This document shows, one piece after another, positions 25,084 through 36,200 of a stretch of DNA of 64,000 bases. The notes beneath the pieces are model-generated. The model did no database searches. It was not told where the DNA came from and saw nothing but the letters and a program-made list of their open reading frames with translations. The position numbers were made by a program, and so were the translations under genes. The first letter of the stretch is position 1; the number at the start of each line of letters is the position of its first letter. Location of the stretch: assembly GCF_001649575.2 (NCBI RefSeq), contig NC_051435.1, positions 377,871 to 441,870 of the forward strand, written 5' to 3'. This DNA comes from Kryptolebias marmoratus (Eukaryota; Chordata; Actinopteri; Cyprinodontiformes; Rivulidae).

Positions 25084-28000
25084 CTGAAAAAAGAAAAACT
25101 GGCATCAGGAACAGATCTGTTACAGGAGGTCCCAGCAGAACCTTTTCCTGGGTCAAGAAGTTCTGAGCATGTTCTAAGGAAACGTACAATATTGTTCTGA
25201 TGAGGACCCACCTGAGGAGATGCAGGATGAAGACAGGTCCAGGGAACAGGGACGCTCTGGTCTCCTGGTGTTGGTCTGTCTCAACTGGACCTGCAGCAAA
25301 CCTGGATTTTTAGGAGCTAAAGCTTGGTTTTGTAGATCTCCAGGCTGTGGTGTTGAGAATTCTGGCAGAGCAGGTTCTAAAGCTTGAGTTCCTTGGGCTG
25401 CAACATCCAGAGGTGATGAAGGTTTCTGATCCAGGGTCAGTGTGTCTGAGGTCAAAGGTCCAGAACACAAAGCTTCAGGAGCCAGGTTTTGTTCCTGTGA
25501 AGTCTGGAATCCTGGTGGTTCTGAACATACTGTGTTTGGTCCAGTTTCTGGACCTTCCTGACATGGATCAGTATCTGAACCTCTGTCACAGGTGGTGGGA
25601 GGGGCTCCCAGGGCTGCTGGACCAGAGAGGAGAATCTTCTGTTCAGGATCTGAAACTGGACCAGGAGGTTTACTGAACTTATTTTCTAGTTGCAGTTCTG
25701 GTTTTAGTGTGAGTCGGTTGTTGTTGTTGTTAGAGTTGGATCCTTGTCCTCCAGCCCGGTTCTGAGAATGATGAGGGGGGCACAGGGGTTCTGTCTCTGC
25801 AGGAAGCTGCTCTCTCCTCAGCAGAGGTTCTTCTTCATCAGGACTGAAGTGGAGCAGGTTCAGGTGGTGCTCTCCTCCTCCTCCTCCTGCTTCCTCCTCC
25901 TCCTCCTGTGGTCCTGCTGGGTTGGTTCTTCCTCCTCCTGTGTTCCGATTGGTCACCAGGGTGGGAATGCCGGTGCTGCTTCTCATGTTGGTAACCATGG
26001 TGACCAGGTGTGGCTCTGCAGGTGGGCCGACAGTCACTGTGTTCATCTTAGCGACACCTGTTTCTACCTGAAATACGGGACATTCTGGGTCACTGATGCA
26101 GAAAAACCATCTGAACAGAAGAAAACTAACAAGTTTTTACAAGTTCTGACCCATCCTACCTGTCTCACCTGTCCTACCTGTCTCACCTGTCCTATGTATA
26201 ACTGTCTCTGTTGGAGGTTTGACCTGTCCTGTCTTACCTGTCGAAGGTTAGACGTGAGCGTCCCCAGCTTTAGTGGAAAGGACAGTGAGCAGGTCTCCTC
26301 GGATTTGGGGTGCAGGTGGAGACAGGTGGGCCTCTGGGGCAGGTTCTGCTGTTTGTGAAGGTTCTGGATGAATGAGGAAGAATGGGAAGTGATGTCAGAG
26401 CGTTCAACAGCAGCCCCACAGGGACTGACGGTAGCTGAGCAGTATTACCTCCGTCCAGTGAAGTGTCTGATGGTACGGCAGGCTGGAGGTCTGTGGCTCT
26501 GAACCAAACTGCTTCTGTGAGTGCTCCATCAAGTTTTCATCAGAACTTTCCTTCAGGTTCTTCTGGACCTGCAGAGACAGATGCTGACAGATAAAGTTCA
26601 TGTAAGCAGCAAAATAAATCGAAGACAGAATGAAATAAAAACTGAAACCTCTTTTGGATCCAGCTTGGAGGCCTCCAGGTCTTCTTCTGTGAGCTGCAGA
26701 CCGGCAGAAACACTTGACCCGGCGCCACCTGGAAGTCCAAACAAGTACTGTTTGAGGATCACCTTTGATTTTAATCTTTTATGAATGGAACATGAAGATA
26801 ATTCTGTACATTACCTCTGAGTTGAGACTCAGAGACAGTGCAGAGGCTGCTGGAGGTCACCATCTTGCCATCTGAGGTCAACGAGCAAACCGGACCCTGG
26901 AAGACGGACAAACAAACCCACCGATGTGTTCATGTTTATATTACTGTTTTATTTTTTACAGTATACCTCGATGAGTGTCTACCTGCTCCTGCTGCCTTTT
27001 GGACTTGATGGAGTTCCTGTTGTTCTTCAACCCTCCGACTGCCCCTGAGGTCGTCATGACAACTGATGCTGACTGCCTGTCTCCTTGGAGATTTCTGACC
27101 ATGCCCACCTGAAAATCCTCAATGTAGGATGAGGTGGCCCCAAACTGAGAGGGCCACCAGCCACGAGACAGATTCCTGAGAGACAGAAATAAGGAAAAGA
27201 GAACACAGGTACAGTCTGGCTCTTGTTTACATGTTGTCNNNNNNNNNNNNNNNNNNNNNNNNNNNNNNNNNNNNNNNNNNNNNNNNNNNNNNNNNNNNNN
27301 NNNNNNNNNNNNNNNNNNNNNNNNNNNNNNNNNNNNNNCTGCTGTCCTGGTTGTCCCTCTTTATTGGTCGGAGGGCGGGTGTGTCAGCAGTGGGCGGAGC
27401 CTCAGTGTAGTTGCTGTTGCAGAGGTCGTGGCTGCAGCAGCAGAAATGGTAGTTGGTTCTCTGAATCTGGGAAGGTGTGGCTGTTTCCAGGACGCAGCGG
27501 TCACCCTGACACTCCTGCTGGTGTCCAACATGAGTCCAACATCCTGCACACAAACACCTAAACTGTAAAACACTCTGAGAGAGACAAACAAGGTGAAAGA
27601 GGACAAAAATACCTTCTTTTCAGGTATAAGCTGTATTTGTATTAAAAATAGTTGAGGGGGTAAACTGTTGGAAAGTTCAAACAGCTGAAAAAGTAAGGTG
27701 ACATCATCAGATTCTGTGGTAAAATCTCTAAAATCCCTTCAACCTAAACTGTGATTCTATAGAAACTGATGAAGATCTCCAAGGCCTCTTCAGTCATGTA
27801 AGGTCCAACTTTCTGTGAGCTGCTTAAACTTTAAATGTCTGACCTGTTGGAATTTTTTATCTGCTCAGCCAAAATCTCATAGAGTTCCATTATTTTTACT
27901 CGCATTTCTTTGCAAATTGTTTTTACTCCTTGCAACATATGACTACCAATTATTGCTGATCAAGCTGCACATTTTGGTGTAAAAATGTTTCATTTCAAAG

Positions 28001-29831
28001 CTGCACAGAAAGAAACAGAACAAACATTTTTACCAAAGCAGTAATAAAGCGGCTTCAGTGCTTTGGTATTCTTAATTAAACTATTAAAACCCAAACATTT
28101 GAATATCTGAATAATGTTCTTCACCTTGATTCAGCAGCAGCATCTGCCCATCGGCCCGTTTTTCCCACAGTCCATAGCAGCGGGAGCCACGGCTGCAGCG
28201 AATTGTGCCGTTCTCCAGGTTCTCTCCTCGCAGCTCATTTGTGGAGTCAGGCTCCTCCCCCTGAGGGCTGTTGGTGAAAGCACAGATTCGCTCCTGTTCC
28301 TTCAGCTGAAAACCTGCAGAAACACAGAGAACTGAACCTCAGACATCAGTGTGTCAGGAGCAAACAAGGTCCTGCTGAGGCCCCCAGACACCTCAGGATG
28401 AAATCAGGTCATGTGACCACAGAACGTCAGGAGGATCAGGTCATGTGACCACAGAACGTCAGGAGGATCAGGTCAGGTGATCACAGACCGTCAGGAGGAT
28501 CAGGTCAGGTGATCACAGAACGTCAGGAGGATCAGGTCAGGTGATCACAGAACGTCAGGAGGATCAGGTCAGGTGATCACAGAACGTCAGGAGGATCAGG
28601 TCAGGTGATCACAGAACGTCAGGAGGATCAGGTCAGGTGATCACAGAACGTCAGGAGGATCAGGTCAGGTGATCACAGAACGTCAGGAGGATCAGGTCAT
28701 GTGACCACAGAACGTCAGGAGGATCAGGTCAGGTGATCACAGAACATTTTTTTATCATCAGACAGCTGTGGTCTCAGGTTGCCATAGCAACAACATCTGG
28801 CTTACAGGGATTTCTACCAGTAAACAACGAGAACAAATCTGGTTCTACTCACTAACTTTAAACCTTAAAGGCTGATTTCTACAAATTAACCTGATTATCA
28901 GTAAGACTCCTCCAAGAAGATAGAGTCAAACCTTTATTCTAACTTCATTAAATCAGTGTTTGTTAACGACAGGCGTCAGCTCATCAAGTAAACGGCTCTG
29001 AGTTAATCCAGTTTCCAGTTAATTAGTCACTAAATTATAAGGAAACCTACAGATGGTTGAAGTCTTTACTTTGATGAAATCCTCTCAGAGATGCTTCATC
29101 AAACTTTAAACATTAAGTTTCAGTGAATCTGAGAAGAGCGACTTTAGAGGAAGTTAAAATAAAGTTCTGCTGTTTTCTCAGTCCTCACCAAAAATCTGGA
29201 ATTATAATCGGAGATTTTACCAAATCAATCCAGTCATCAGGCAATCGCCTCCTGTTCTCCTGAGGATGAACCACAGCAGGCTCCAGTCTGCTCAGATAAA
29301 GAATGATTCCTTCATAAAGTTGTGTGTGTTTTAGAGGGGTGGGAGTCTGTTGGCTGTTGTCAGCTCCCAGGAATCCGGTCCTCCCTGAGCTGCTGAAGCC
29401 AGCAGAGCCTGAATGTTTAGTCTGCTCAAAACTCACAATGAGGCAAGTCTGACTCTTATCATCCCCATCACAACAACAACACGACCCACTCAGACTGACC
29501 GACGGCTCTTTGTGGGCCTCTGGACCTGACCAACCACCCCCTGGTCCTGACCAACAGTCCTCTGGGGCCCTCTGGACCTGACAGACGGCCCTCTGGATCT
29601 GAACAACCACCCTCTGGTCCTGACCAACGGCCCTCCGGGGCCCTCTGGACCTGACCAACCACCCCCTGGACCTGACAGACAGCCCCCTGGTCCTGACCAA
29701 CGGAACCCTAAATTTACCACTGACTTCCTTTGTGATGTCCAGAATGATGTAAAATGTTGTTTCTCATACTGACCTGTGACTGCAGGACGCAGCAGGACGA
29801 ACACACACACCATCAGTGCTGAGGGACACAT
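24776..29831 (-). CDS. bmpr2: Bone morphogenetic protein receptor type II, with kinase exons missing at an assembly gap
   Basis: BMPR2 is the membrane serine/threonine kinase that binds BMPs and phosphorylates type I receptors. CDS exons on the minus strand: 29831-29774 (signal peptide), 28313-28125 and 27543 into the gap (extracellular domain), then 27175-26983, 26896-26815, 26728-26649, 26568-26449, 26363-26238, 26067-25212 and 25083-24776 (tail, stop TAA at 24778-24776). Diagnostic residues are CFCC-type [11 protein letters not shown] in the ectodomain, [43 protein letters not shown] and [19 protein letters not shown] in the tail. Splice phases agree across all joined exons. The transmembrane segment and the whole kinase are not present in the sequenced bases. 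Confidence 0.93.
25212..27175 (-). CDS. bmpr2: bmpr2 cytoplasmic tail, six exons
   Basis: Exons 27175-26983, 26896-26815, 26728-26649, 26568-26449, 26363-26238 and 26067-25212 encode the long BMPR2-specific tail. The segments [66 protein letters not shown] and [12 protein letters not shown] follow the order of the mammalian tail. The introns between them are 86, 86, 80, 85 and 170 bp, and none is a multiple of three, so they must be spliced to keep the frame. The largest exon contains a Glu run and an Asn run from simple repeats. Relative to mammals the tail is shortened between KQF and the QQNLP motif. Confidence 0.88.
27239..27338. other. Assembly gap of 100 N inside bmpr2
   Basis: The 100 N round number usually marks a gap of unknown size. 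It lies exactly where the juxtamembrane, transmembrane and kinase exons of bmpr2 should be. Confidence 0.95.
27339..27543 (-). CDS. bmpr2: bmpr2 extracellular exon 3, running into the gap
   Basis: The exon encodes [17 protein letters not shown], then [17 protein letters not shown], the second half of the ectodomain with its CCC(S)xxLCN cysteine knot end. The frame stays open up to the first N at 27338, and no donor appears before it. Confidence 0.92.
28125..28313 (-). CDS. bmpr2: bmpr2 extracellular exon 2
   Basis: The exon encodes [15 protein letters not shown], then [20 protein letters not shown]. This is the first half of the activin-type ectodomain, with its cysteines and the conserved CYGLWEK motif. 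The acceptor CTGCAG ends at 28314 and the donor GTGAAG starts at 28124. Length 189 bp, phase 1 at both ends. Confidence 0.92.
28405..28745. repeat. 32-bp minisatellite in bmpr2 intron
   Basis: About ten copies of a 32-bp unit (CAGAACGTCAGGAGGATCAG, then GTCAGGTGATCA). Outer copies carry GGTCATGTGACC in place of GGTCAGGTGATC, and the inner copies are nearly identical. Each unit contains an E-box-like CAGGTG or CATGTG. Confidence 0.9.
29505..29702. repeat. Imperfect minisatellite in bmpr2 intron 1
   Basis: Units of about 24 bp built on CCTGACCAACNNCCCTCTGG repeat about eight times with many substitutions. The minus strand is open in two frames as a by-product. There is no sign of a gene. Confidence 0.75.
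29774..29831 (-). CDS. bmpr2: bmpr2 first coding exon (signal peptide)
   Basis: The exon reads [20 protein letters not shown], a typical short hydrophobic signal peptide, and ends in donor GTCAGT at 29773. Length 58 bp, phase 1. A good acceptor (GTGTTTCAG) ends at 29924, so 5' UTR sequence at 29923-29832 belongs to the same exon and another non-coding exon must lie upstream. Confidence 0.85.
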
Positions 29832-29849
29832 GTTGGACGGCTGCAGACC

Positions 29850-29912
29850 TCACAGAAACTCTGAACCATCCTGGACCAGACCCTCCTGAAGGACAGAACC
29901 AGACCGACTCAT
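29850..29912 (-). promoter_or_regulatory. Upstream ORF in the bmpr2 5' leader
   Basis: An ATG at 29912 opens a 20-codon frame (MSRSGSVLQEGL...) that ends in TGA at 29852-29850, 18 bases before the bmpr2 ATG at 29831. Upstream ORFs of this kind usually reduce translation of the main frame. The leader placement depends on the inferred acceptor at 29924. Confidence 0.5.
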
Positions 29913-30159
29913 CTCCAGGGACTCTGAAACACAAACAAACACTTTATTTTCAGTAGCCGGTGGGTCTGAGGGCCCGGGGCCCCGTTGGCATTTCAGTCAA
30001 GTGCTTTTAAAATCTTTAGTTTTCTACTGTTCTCTGCAGGAACTGTTCTCTCTGCAGTTTTTGTTTATTATGTAAACTTCAAATCTGTCCTGGGATCTGC
30101 CTATAGGGACCCTCCTGTGAGGACCCGCCTATAGGGACCTTGTGGGGATTATTAACCTT

Positions 30160-30300
30160 ATTTAACCAGGCAAGGCCCCTAACCTAACCTGCAGGTCTTT
30201 AGACTGGAGGGCCCAGAGAAAACCATCCCAGCTTGGGGCTTGAACCCAGGACCCTCTTGCTGTGAGGCAGCAGTGCTGACCACTGATCCATGCAGCAAAC
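30160..30300 (-). mobile_element. SINE-like tRNA-derived fragment
   Basis: Read on the minus strand the sequence gives GTGGTCAGCACTGCTGCCTC, ACAGCAAGAGGGTCCTGGGT, TCAAGCCCC. This resembles a pol III B box inside a repeat widespread in fish, followed by the common GGTTTTCTCTGGGC and AGACCTGCAGG text. Only part of the element remains. Confidence 0.6.
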
Positions 30301-30568
30301 ACAACAATCTGCTGAGCTCACATCTGGAGTGGTAGGAGCTGAGAGTCATCCTCACCACATACTCTGAGGGCCATCTTTGGTCCTGACAAGGAAAAGGTCC
30401 GAAAAGGTAACAAGAACCAGGTACGCCTGCACGCGCGCACACGCACGACCTCAGAGGGTGTTTTAGGTCACGTGAAGGATGGTTTGACCTCAGGTGAGTC
30501 TGCAGCAAGGAGGGGCGAGGCATGCGCACAGAAACGCGCACGCGCAGTCATACGGAGACTGTTCTTAC

Positions 30569-30810
30569 CGGTGAGGAAGACTCCGGTCTGACTGCTGAAG
30601 AAGGAGATGAAGCCGCCCCTCTGTCCCTGTATTCTGGCCCGACTCAGTCCGGTCCGGTACGGTCCGGTTCGGCCCGGTTCGGCCCGGTTCCGACTCTCCT
30701 GTGAGGGGTTAATCCGGATCCAGCAGCTGCTTTGAGGAGCAGAGGCAGAAAATGCGCAGAGATGATGCTGCGCTCCGTTTGTCTGCGGCCAAACCCAAGT
30801 GTCAATCAAA
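30569..30810 (-). promoter_or_regulatory. Probable bmpr2 promoter and non-coding first exon, CpG-rich
   Basis: The region 30420-30810 is rich in CG dinucleotides and carries CCGGTTCGG-type tandem units at 30650-30695. On the minus strand CACCG|GTAAGAAC gives a strong donor with exon end at 30569. This could join the acceptor at 29924. An ETS-like CCGGAAGTGG lies at about 30813-30822 on the minus strand. The transcription start is not defined. Confidence 0.45.
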
Positions 30811-30829
30811 GAGCCACTTCCGGTTCTCC

Positions 30830-31735
30830 TTCAACATAAAAGCCTCATACTCAGACAGACTCATTTAAACCAGGACAGTTTGTTGGAGCTTTTACAGCTA
30901 ATACTTTTATTAGGTGGTAATGTTTCATCATCTAAGTTTTGAAATTTAATAAATTCAGATTTTATTTTTCCAAACTGGTAATTTATAAAAAATATTAATA
31001 GATCTGTTATAAAACTCCTCTGTAGAGCCAGATGTTTCTTTCTGTTTGGAACAAAAACGCAAAAGTAAGTTAGTAAGTTGTTTTTTTTTATTCTTTGTGT
31101 TAGTTTTGTCCTGAGTAATAAAAGCTTATAAATAAAATATTCTTATTACAGCTTTTATTTCAACACAAACTCTAAGACTGAACTTTGACACGAGAACCAT
31201 AAATTAAAATATTCATATCAGGTAAATCGAAGAGATAAAAAACATCCACAAAAGAAACAGTCCATCTAGAAATAAGCTGATCTTTATCTGTGGTTTAAAC
31301 ACAAAGACACAAACATTTAGCACAATAATAGTTTTAATTTTTTGTTTAGAAATAAACTTCTGAATAAAAACACCTAAAACTTTACCACAGAGACGTTCGA
31401 TCTGTTACGGAATCATTTGGTAGAAAATCAATCTGAACCTTCAGTTGTTTGTGTATTTATTTCTTAAATAATATTTCCGTTGTAGAAAGGTTCTTTTCTT
31501 CTGTCTCCATAGTTTAAATCATATTTCCTATAATTATTATTGTTTTCAGATTATTTTCTTTATTGTTCCAGTAAATAAATGTTTTAATTAGGCTGACTAA
31601 CAATCAATTAAAATTTAACAATGATAAAATAATAAACTTAAAGTTTAGTGGAGATAAAAGTTGTTGGAGTTTCAATGAGCCTCCCTTAAAACAGGTTATC
31701 GGGAATAACTTTTATTTTGAAGGCAGCACCAGCTC
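30830..31735. other. Intergenic AT-rich sequence
   Basis: No gene, repeat family or RNA was recognised. CACTTCCGGT at 31736-31745 is a second ETS-like motif and may belong to an unseen promoter. Confidence 0.35.
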
Positions 31736-31984
31736 ACTTCCGGTCCTGTGTGTGACGGAGCTGCAGCAGAGGATCAACCTGAGCTTTTCTCCTGGGGTTA
31801 AACCCTCAGAGGAACCAGACTGGAGCTGGTTCATCTGCAGGTGTATTCTCGGGTTTATCCTCTGGTGCTCCGGGTTTATCTGCAGGAGGTGGAGCTCTGC
31901 TTTCCCTTTACAGCGTCCTCTGGTGGCAGGAAGGTGTCCCTGCAGCTTCATCAGCAGCTTTTATTCATTATCTGCAAACACAAT

Positions 31985-32475
31985 CCTCCTCTTCCTCCTC
32001 ATTTTCATCTTCCTCCTCATCTTCATCTTCCTGCTCACCTTCATCTTCCTCTCATCTTCCTGCTCATCTTTATCTTCCTGCTCATCTTCCTGCTCATCTT
32101 TATCTTCCTCTAATCTTCATTTTCCTCCTTATCTTCATCTTCCTCCTCATTTTCATCTTCCTGCTCATCTTCATCTTCCTGCTCATCTTCCTCTCATCTT
32201 CATCTTCCTCTAATCTTCATTTTCCTCCTTATCTTCATCTTCCTGCTCATCTTCATTTTCCTCCTCATTTTCATCTTGCTGCTCATCTTCATCTTCCTCC
32301 TCATCTTTATCTTCCTCCTCATCTTCCTGCTCATCTTCATCTTCCTCCTCATCTTCATCTTCCTCTCACTTTCATCTTCCTCCTCATCTTCATCTTCCCC
32401 CTCATCTTCCTCCTCATCTTCAACTTCCTCTCATCTTCATCTCCCTGCTCATCTTCATCTTCCTCATCTTCCTCC
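31985..32475. repeat. Polypyrimidine microsatellite (CTTCCTCCTCATCTTCAT)n
   Basis: About 490 bp of almost pure pyrimidine on the + strand built from CTTCATCTTCCT, GCTCATCTTCCT and similar 6-15 bp units, with the GA-rich complement opposite. The translated Leu/Ile/Phe or Lys/Glu/Asp-rich frames are by-products. Confidence 0.92.
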
Positions 32476-32479
32476 CTTC

Positions 32480-33105
32480 TGAAGGAGACTGTAAATATTA
32501 GTTTGGTTTTTATTGTTAGTGGCTGTAAAAACCTGGCGATCAGTTTTTTCTTCATGTGAAAAAGGAGCCGTTCTTCAGACTCTCCACCTTCATTTGTTTC
32601 TTTAGATTCTGGGTCAGATGGACTGTGGCCCCACAGGAAGAAGGTCCTGGGTTCTGGTCACAGATCTCAGTAGGTCTTAAATAAAGGTTAATAAATAACA
32701 CCCTCTGTGTGAAGGAAATGAACTAAAATATAATCCTTAAAACTGTATTTCTGCTTTATTGTGTCCTGTCAGACTTTTCTCTGATTCAGTGTAAATAATT
32801 GTGAACAGGAAGGATTTTCACTTCATGATTAAAGAAATGACTCAGAGTCTGACAGATGGAAGATTTATTCAAAGATGGTTAGTTGTTTTATAGTCTATGA
32901 AAGTGGATCCCACACATGAATAGACTCTGTGTCCACAGATAAACACGTTTTCATGATGTTGGCAGATATTTGACTCTAAACAGAATCTATCTGGGACGTT
33001 ATGACACTAACTTCTGCTCAGGTGTATCTAACACAACCAACAGGGACTCTTTCTGCAGAAAAACTGACAATAACTTCAATATTATTTAAACCTAAGAACA
33101 CCAGC
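32480..33105. other. Intergenic sequence without recognised content
   Basis: No recognisable gene or repeat. It lies between the pyrimidine tract and the ifi44-like 3' end. Confidence 0.35.
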
Positions 33106-33223
33106 TTTATTTGTAGTATTTCCCTTTTGCACATGAGAACAGTATTTATAGTAAACAACAAATAATGAAACTGTAACTCGTTATAAAACACCACAGAACC
33201 CATCCACCTTACTGTAAACATTT

Positions 33224-36200
33224 TTACATGTTTTCAATGAAATCATCTCCAAAGTCGATCATTTTTCTGAGAGCGCTCAGGATCAGGATGTCGACATCGT
33301 TCTTTAAGTCGATTTCTTCGCTGTAGTTCTTCACAGGAAAAACACAGTTCATGGGGATTCCCACTGCAGCGCTGAAATCCTTCATCTGAGCAGGAAAAAC
33401 ACCACAGTCAGAGTGTGAAACATGCTGACGTCAGCTTAGATCTCTGCACAGAGACTCACCTTTTTCCTCAGGTGTTTGCTCCGGTACACTTTCCTCAGGT
33501 CTGTTTCAGTTTCAGCACAGGCCCCATCAATGTTGGTCAATATCGCCATCTGGGGAATTCCTGCAGACAGAAGCATTCTCAGGTCTGAGAGGGCTGAGTT
33601 TTTCACTGAAGGAGGCCCAGTTTTCTGCACCAAACAATAAATCTTTTGTGGACTGAATACAGCTACAACTTCTTTATTTATTTAAAAAGAGAAAAAATAA
33701 TCTGAAAATCACTGGTTCAAACCGTCCAACTCACAAACATCTGCTGAGTGTAGGAAGAGACCTGTTTAACAAAGAACTCATCCCATCACCAAGTCCAGGC
33801 TCCTCCAGGGGACATTTTATCAGAAATCACACATTAAATGGAAACTTCTGGGACTTCTAATCAAGCACTAAACTCATCCCCAAACAGAGGACCTGATCCT
33901 CATCCAACGTCTCTCAGGAAAATACTGAATCATGTCAGATGTCATTCTTTGTCTTTCTGAATGACAGATCTGTGAACTCTGTTCTTACCCAGCTCACTGG
34001 CAATTTCTCTGATGCTGCTCATTTTCTGTAGAACTGATGGCTTAATTTGGGCAGAGTTGGCAGAAATCACACAGACGAGAACATGAACTTTGTCGTCTCC
34101 AGAAGGATCAGAGTTGTAGCCTGGATCCCCTTCGGACACTGGGCTTACTGGGTTGAACTGGAAACCAGTGAAAAGCAATGAAATAATGACACATGTAAGT
34201 AAGTAAAGTGTGTTTTTACAGGATCTACAATATAATACCATAAAAACATCACATGAACGTAAAAAATCACAACTAAAAGCTTCAAGGTGAATCTTCTACC
34301 TTGTGGCCTTCCACTATGTGTCCTTTTAAGGCCAGTTTGATGTCGTCAGCATGAACTCCACAGTTGGTCCCGTCTTCCAGACCCATGATGTCATTGAACA
34401 CCAGAGGGTAGAACGTCTTTGAGCTTCCTCGTCCTTTACTGAATTTATGAGTTTCATACTGAAACACAAAGAAACAAGTTGTTGTTCTGAACTGAAGCCT
34501 CACAAAACCAGAAGCAGCTGACAGGAAACAGGAAGCAGCAGGACTGACAGGAAGAAGCTCAGAGCTGCTTCTGGTGATTGTATAATGTCAGAAATCTAAA
34601 AAGGATTCTTGTTGTTGAGGTGACTGGACTCTGAGATGAACAGAAACCTGAAGATTTTCTCACTTTTTTGGTGAAGCTTTTGTCAGAGGTGGTGGAACTG
34701 GCCAAAGCAGGAATCGTCATTCGGCCTCGAATGACGTTGCTGACAGAATCAATGAAGCTGGACTTTCCTGCTCCAACAGGTCCATAGAGGAGAACTCGAA
34801 GGTACCCGATGCCCTCTTTTGCAGGTCTGTAGTCCTGGACGTACTGCAGCTCTGTCTGTCTGTCTCTGAGAACAGATAAACACTGATTAGTTGGTTTAAT
34901 TTATTCTAAACTAAAGACCACAGCAAGGTCAGTCTAACAGAAGACAATGACCCTCTAATGCAGGGGTGTCAAACTCTGTTCCTCAGGGGCTGCTCTCATG
35001 CATGTTTTAGACGTGTTCTTGCTTTAAAACACCTGGTTTGAATGGATGACTTGTTGCCGTGAACCTGATGATTTGGTGAGGAGGTAATTAAACCATTTGA
35101 ATCAGGTGTGTTGGGCAGAAAAACCTAAAACTCCCTGGGTAGCGGACCTTGAGGCCTGGAGTTTGACACCCCTGCTCTAATGGATAGAATACAAAGAAAA
35201 CAATCAAAACAAATCTTTGGCTTCTTTCAAATGTAAAAGCAGACAGACATACATTCTGGGGAGGAAGTTTCACATGTGCACTGATGACGTAAAAATAAGT
35301 CTGTTTAAAGCTTATTGTACATCCTTGTATGCAGCTCCTTTATGGTGTAAATTTAAAAAAGCTAGCATGCAGAAGCTTAAAGTTGCTTATAATGACTCCC
35401 TGAGAATTTTGCTTAAGAAACCCAGGTCCAGCAGTGCAAGTGAAATGTTTTGTAATGCACATGTCAGAACGTTTCAGGCACTCATGAGAAATTTGATATA
35501 CAAGTTTATGTGTCGTTTGTGCAGCTCCATGAACAGTCTTATTCTAATGTTTTCGCATCCCTCTGTGAGTGCGCTAAGATATCAGTCAGCTCTATGGAAA
35601 CATTGGTATGCAAGTCTTTTATAAGATTTTATTTATTTATTATTTTTTTAATCTGTTTTTTGTATGTGTTGTGTGTTGTGCTTTTGTGGACTACGAGTCT
35701 GTTGAATAAAGTAATCAATACAGAATAATAAATAAATATTGATAGACAGATATTGATTTAATATCAGAGACATCAGAGATAACCCTCTGGTCTACAGACC
35801 AATCAGAGACAACCTCCTGGTTTTCTCTATATGGCTGCTGGTCTGGGGGCCCAAAGCAGCCGCTCTGTCTTCCTGTAAGGGTCACCACAGTTACAGTATT
35901 ACAACGTTTACCAACCTGAACCTCTGCCACAGTCCTGTTTTCTTCACACAATATGAATTTTACCATTTAAAACTGGTCCAGTGGGAAATAAACATTCAGT
36001 CTGTCATCAGCTAATCTGGCCAGGATAGTCAGTTTGTTATTCAGCTCTGTGTTTTCTCAGTTCCTTCTGTGGTTGATGTTTTTTATCTTTCTGTCTGATT
36101 AATCGTTGGCATTAAGGTTGTTTTCTGCTCATTCAGTCCTTTTGGACCAACCCCCAGTCTGAACCCTGCAGAACATGCCCTTCCTCTGTAGCTGCTTGTT

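Noticed and set aside
25744..26358. A 204-codon plus-strand frame opposite the bmpr2 tail
   Set aside because: It is the antisense shadow of tail exons with clear BMPR2 identity on the minus strand.
28405..28745. CRISPR-like regular repeats
   Set aside because: The 32-bp units are contiguous without unique spacers, lie in a vertebrate intron, and are an ordinary minisatellite.
30486..30810. Minus-strand frames in the GC-rich bmpr2 upstream region
   Set aside because: Composition-driven open frames (CpG-rich); the region is better read as promoter and non-coding exon.
31752..32213. A 153-codon frame before and into the pyrimidine tract
   Set aside because: It has no ATG at the start (GTG), and most of the translation is the CT repeat. 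The first 60 codons could be an exon, but I have no support for it.
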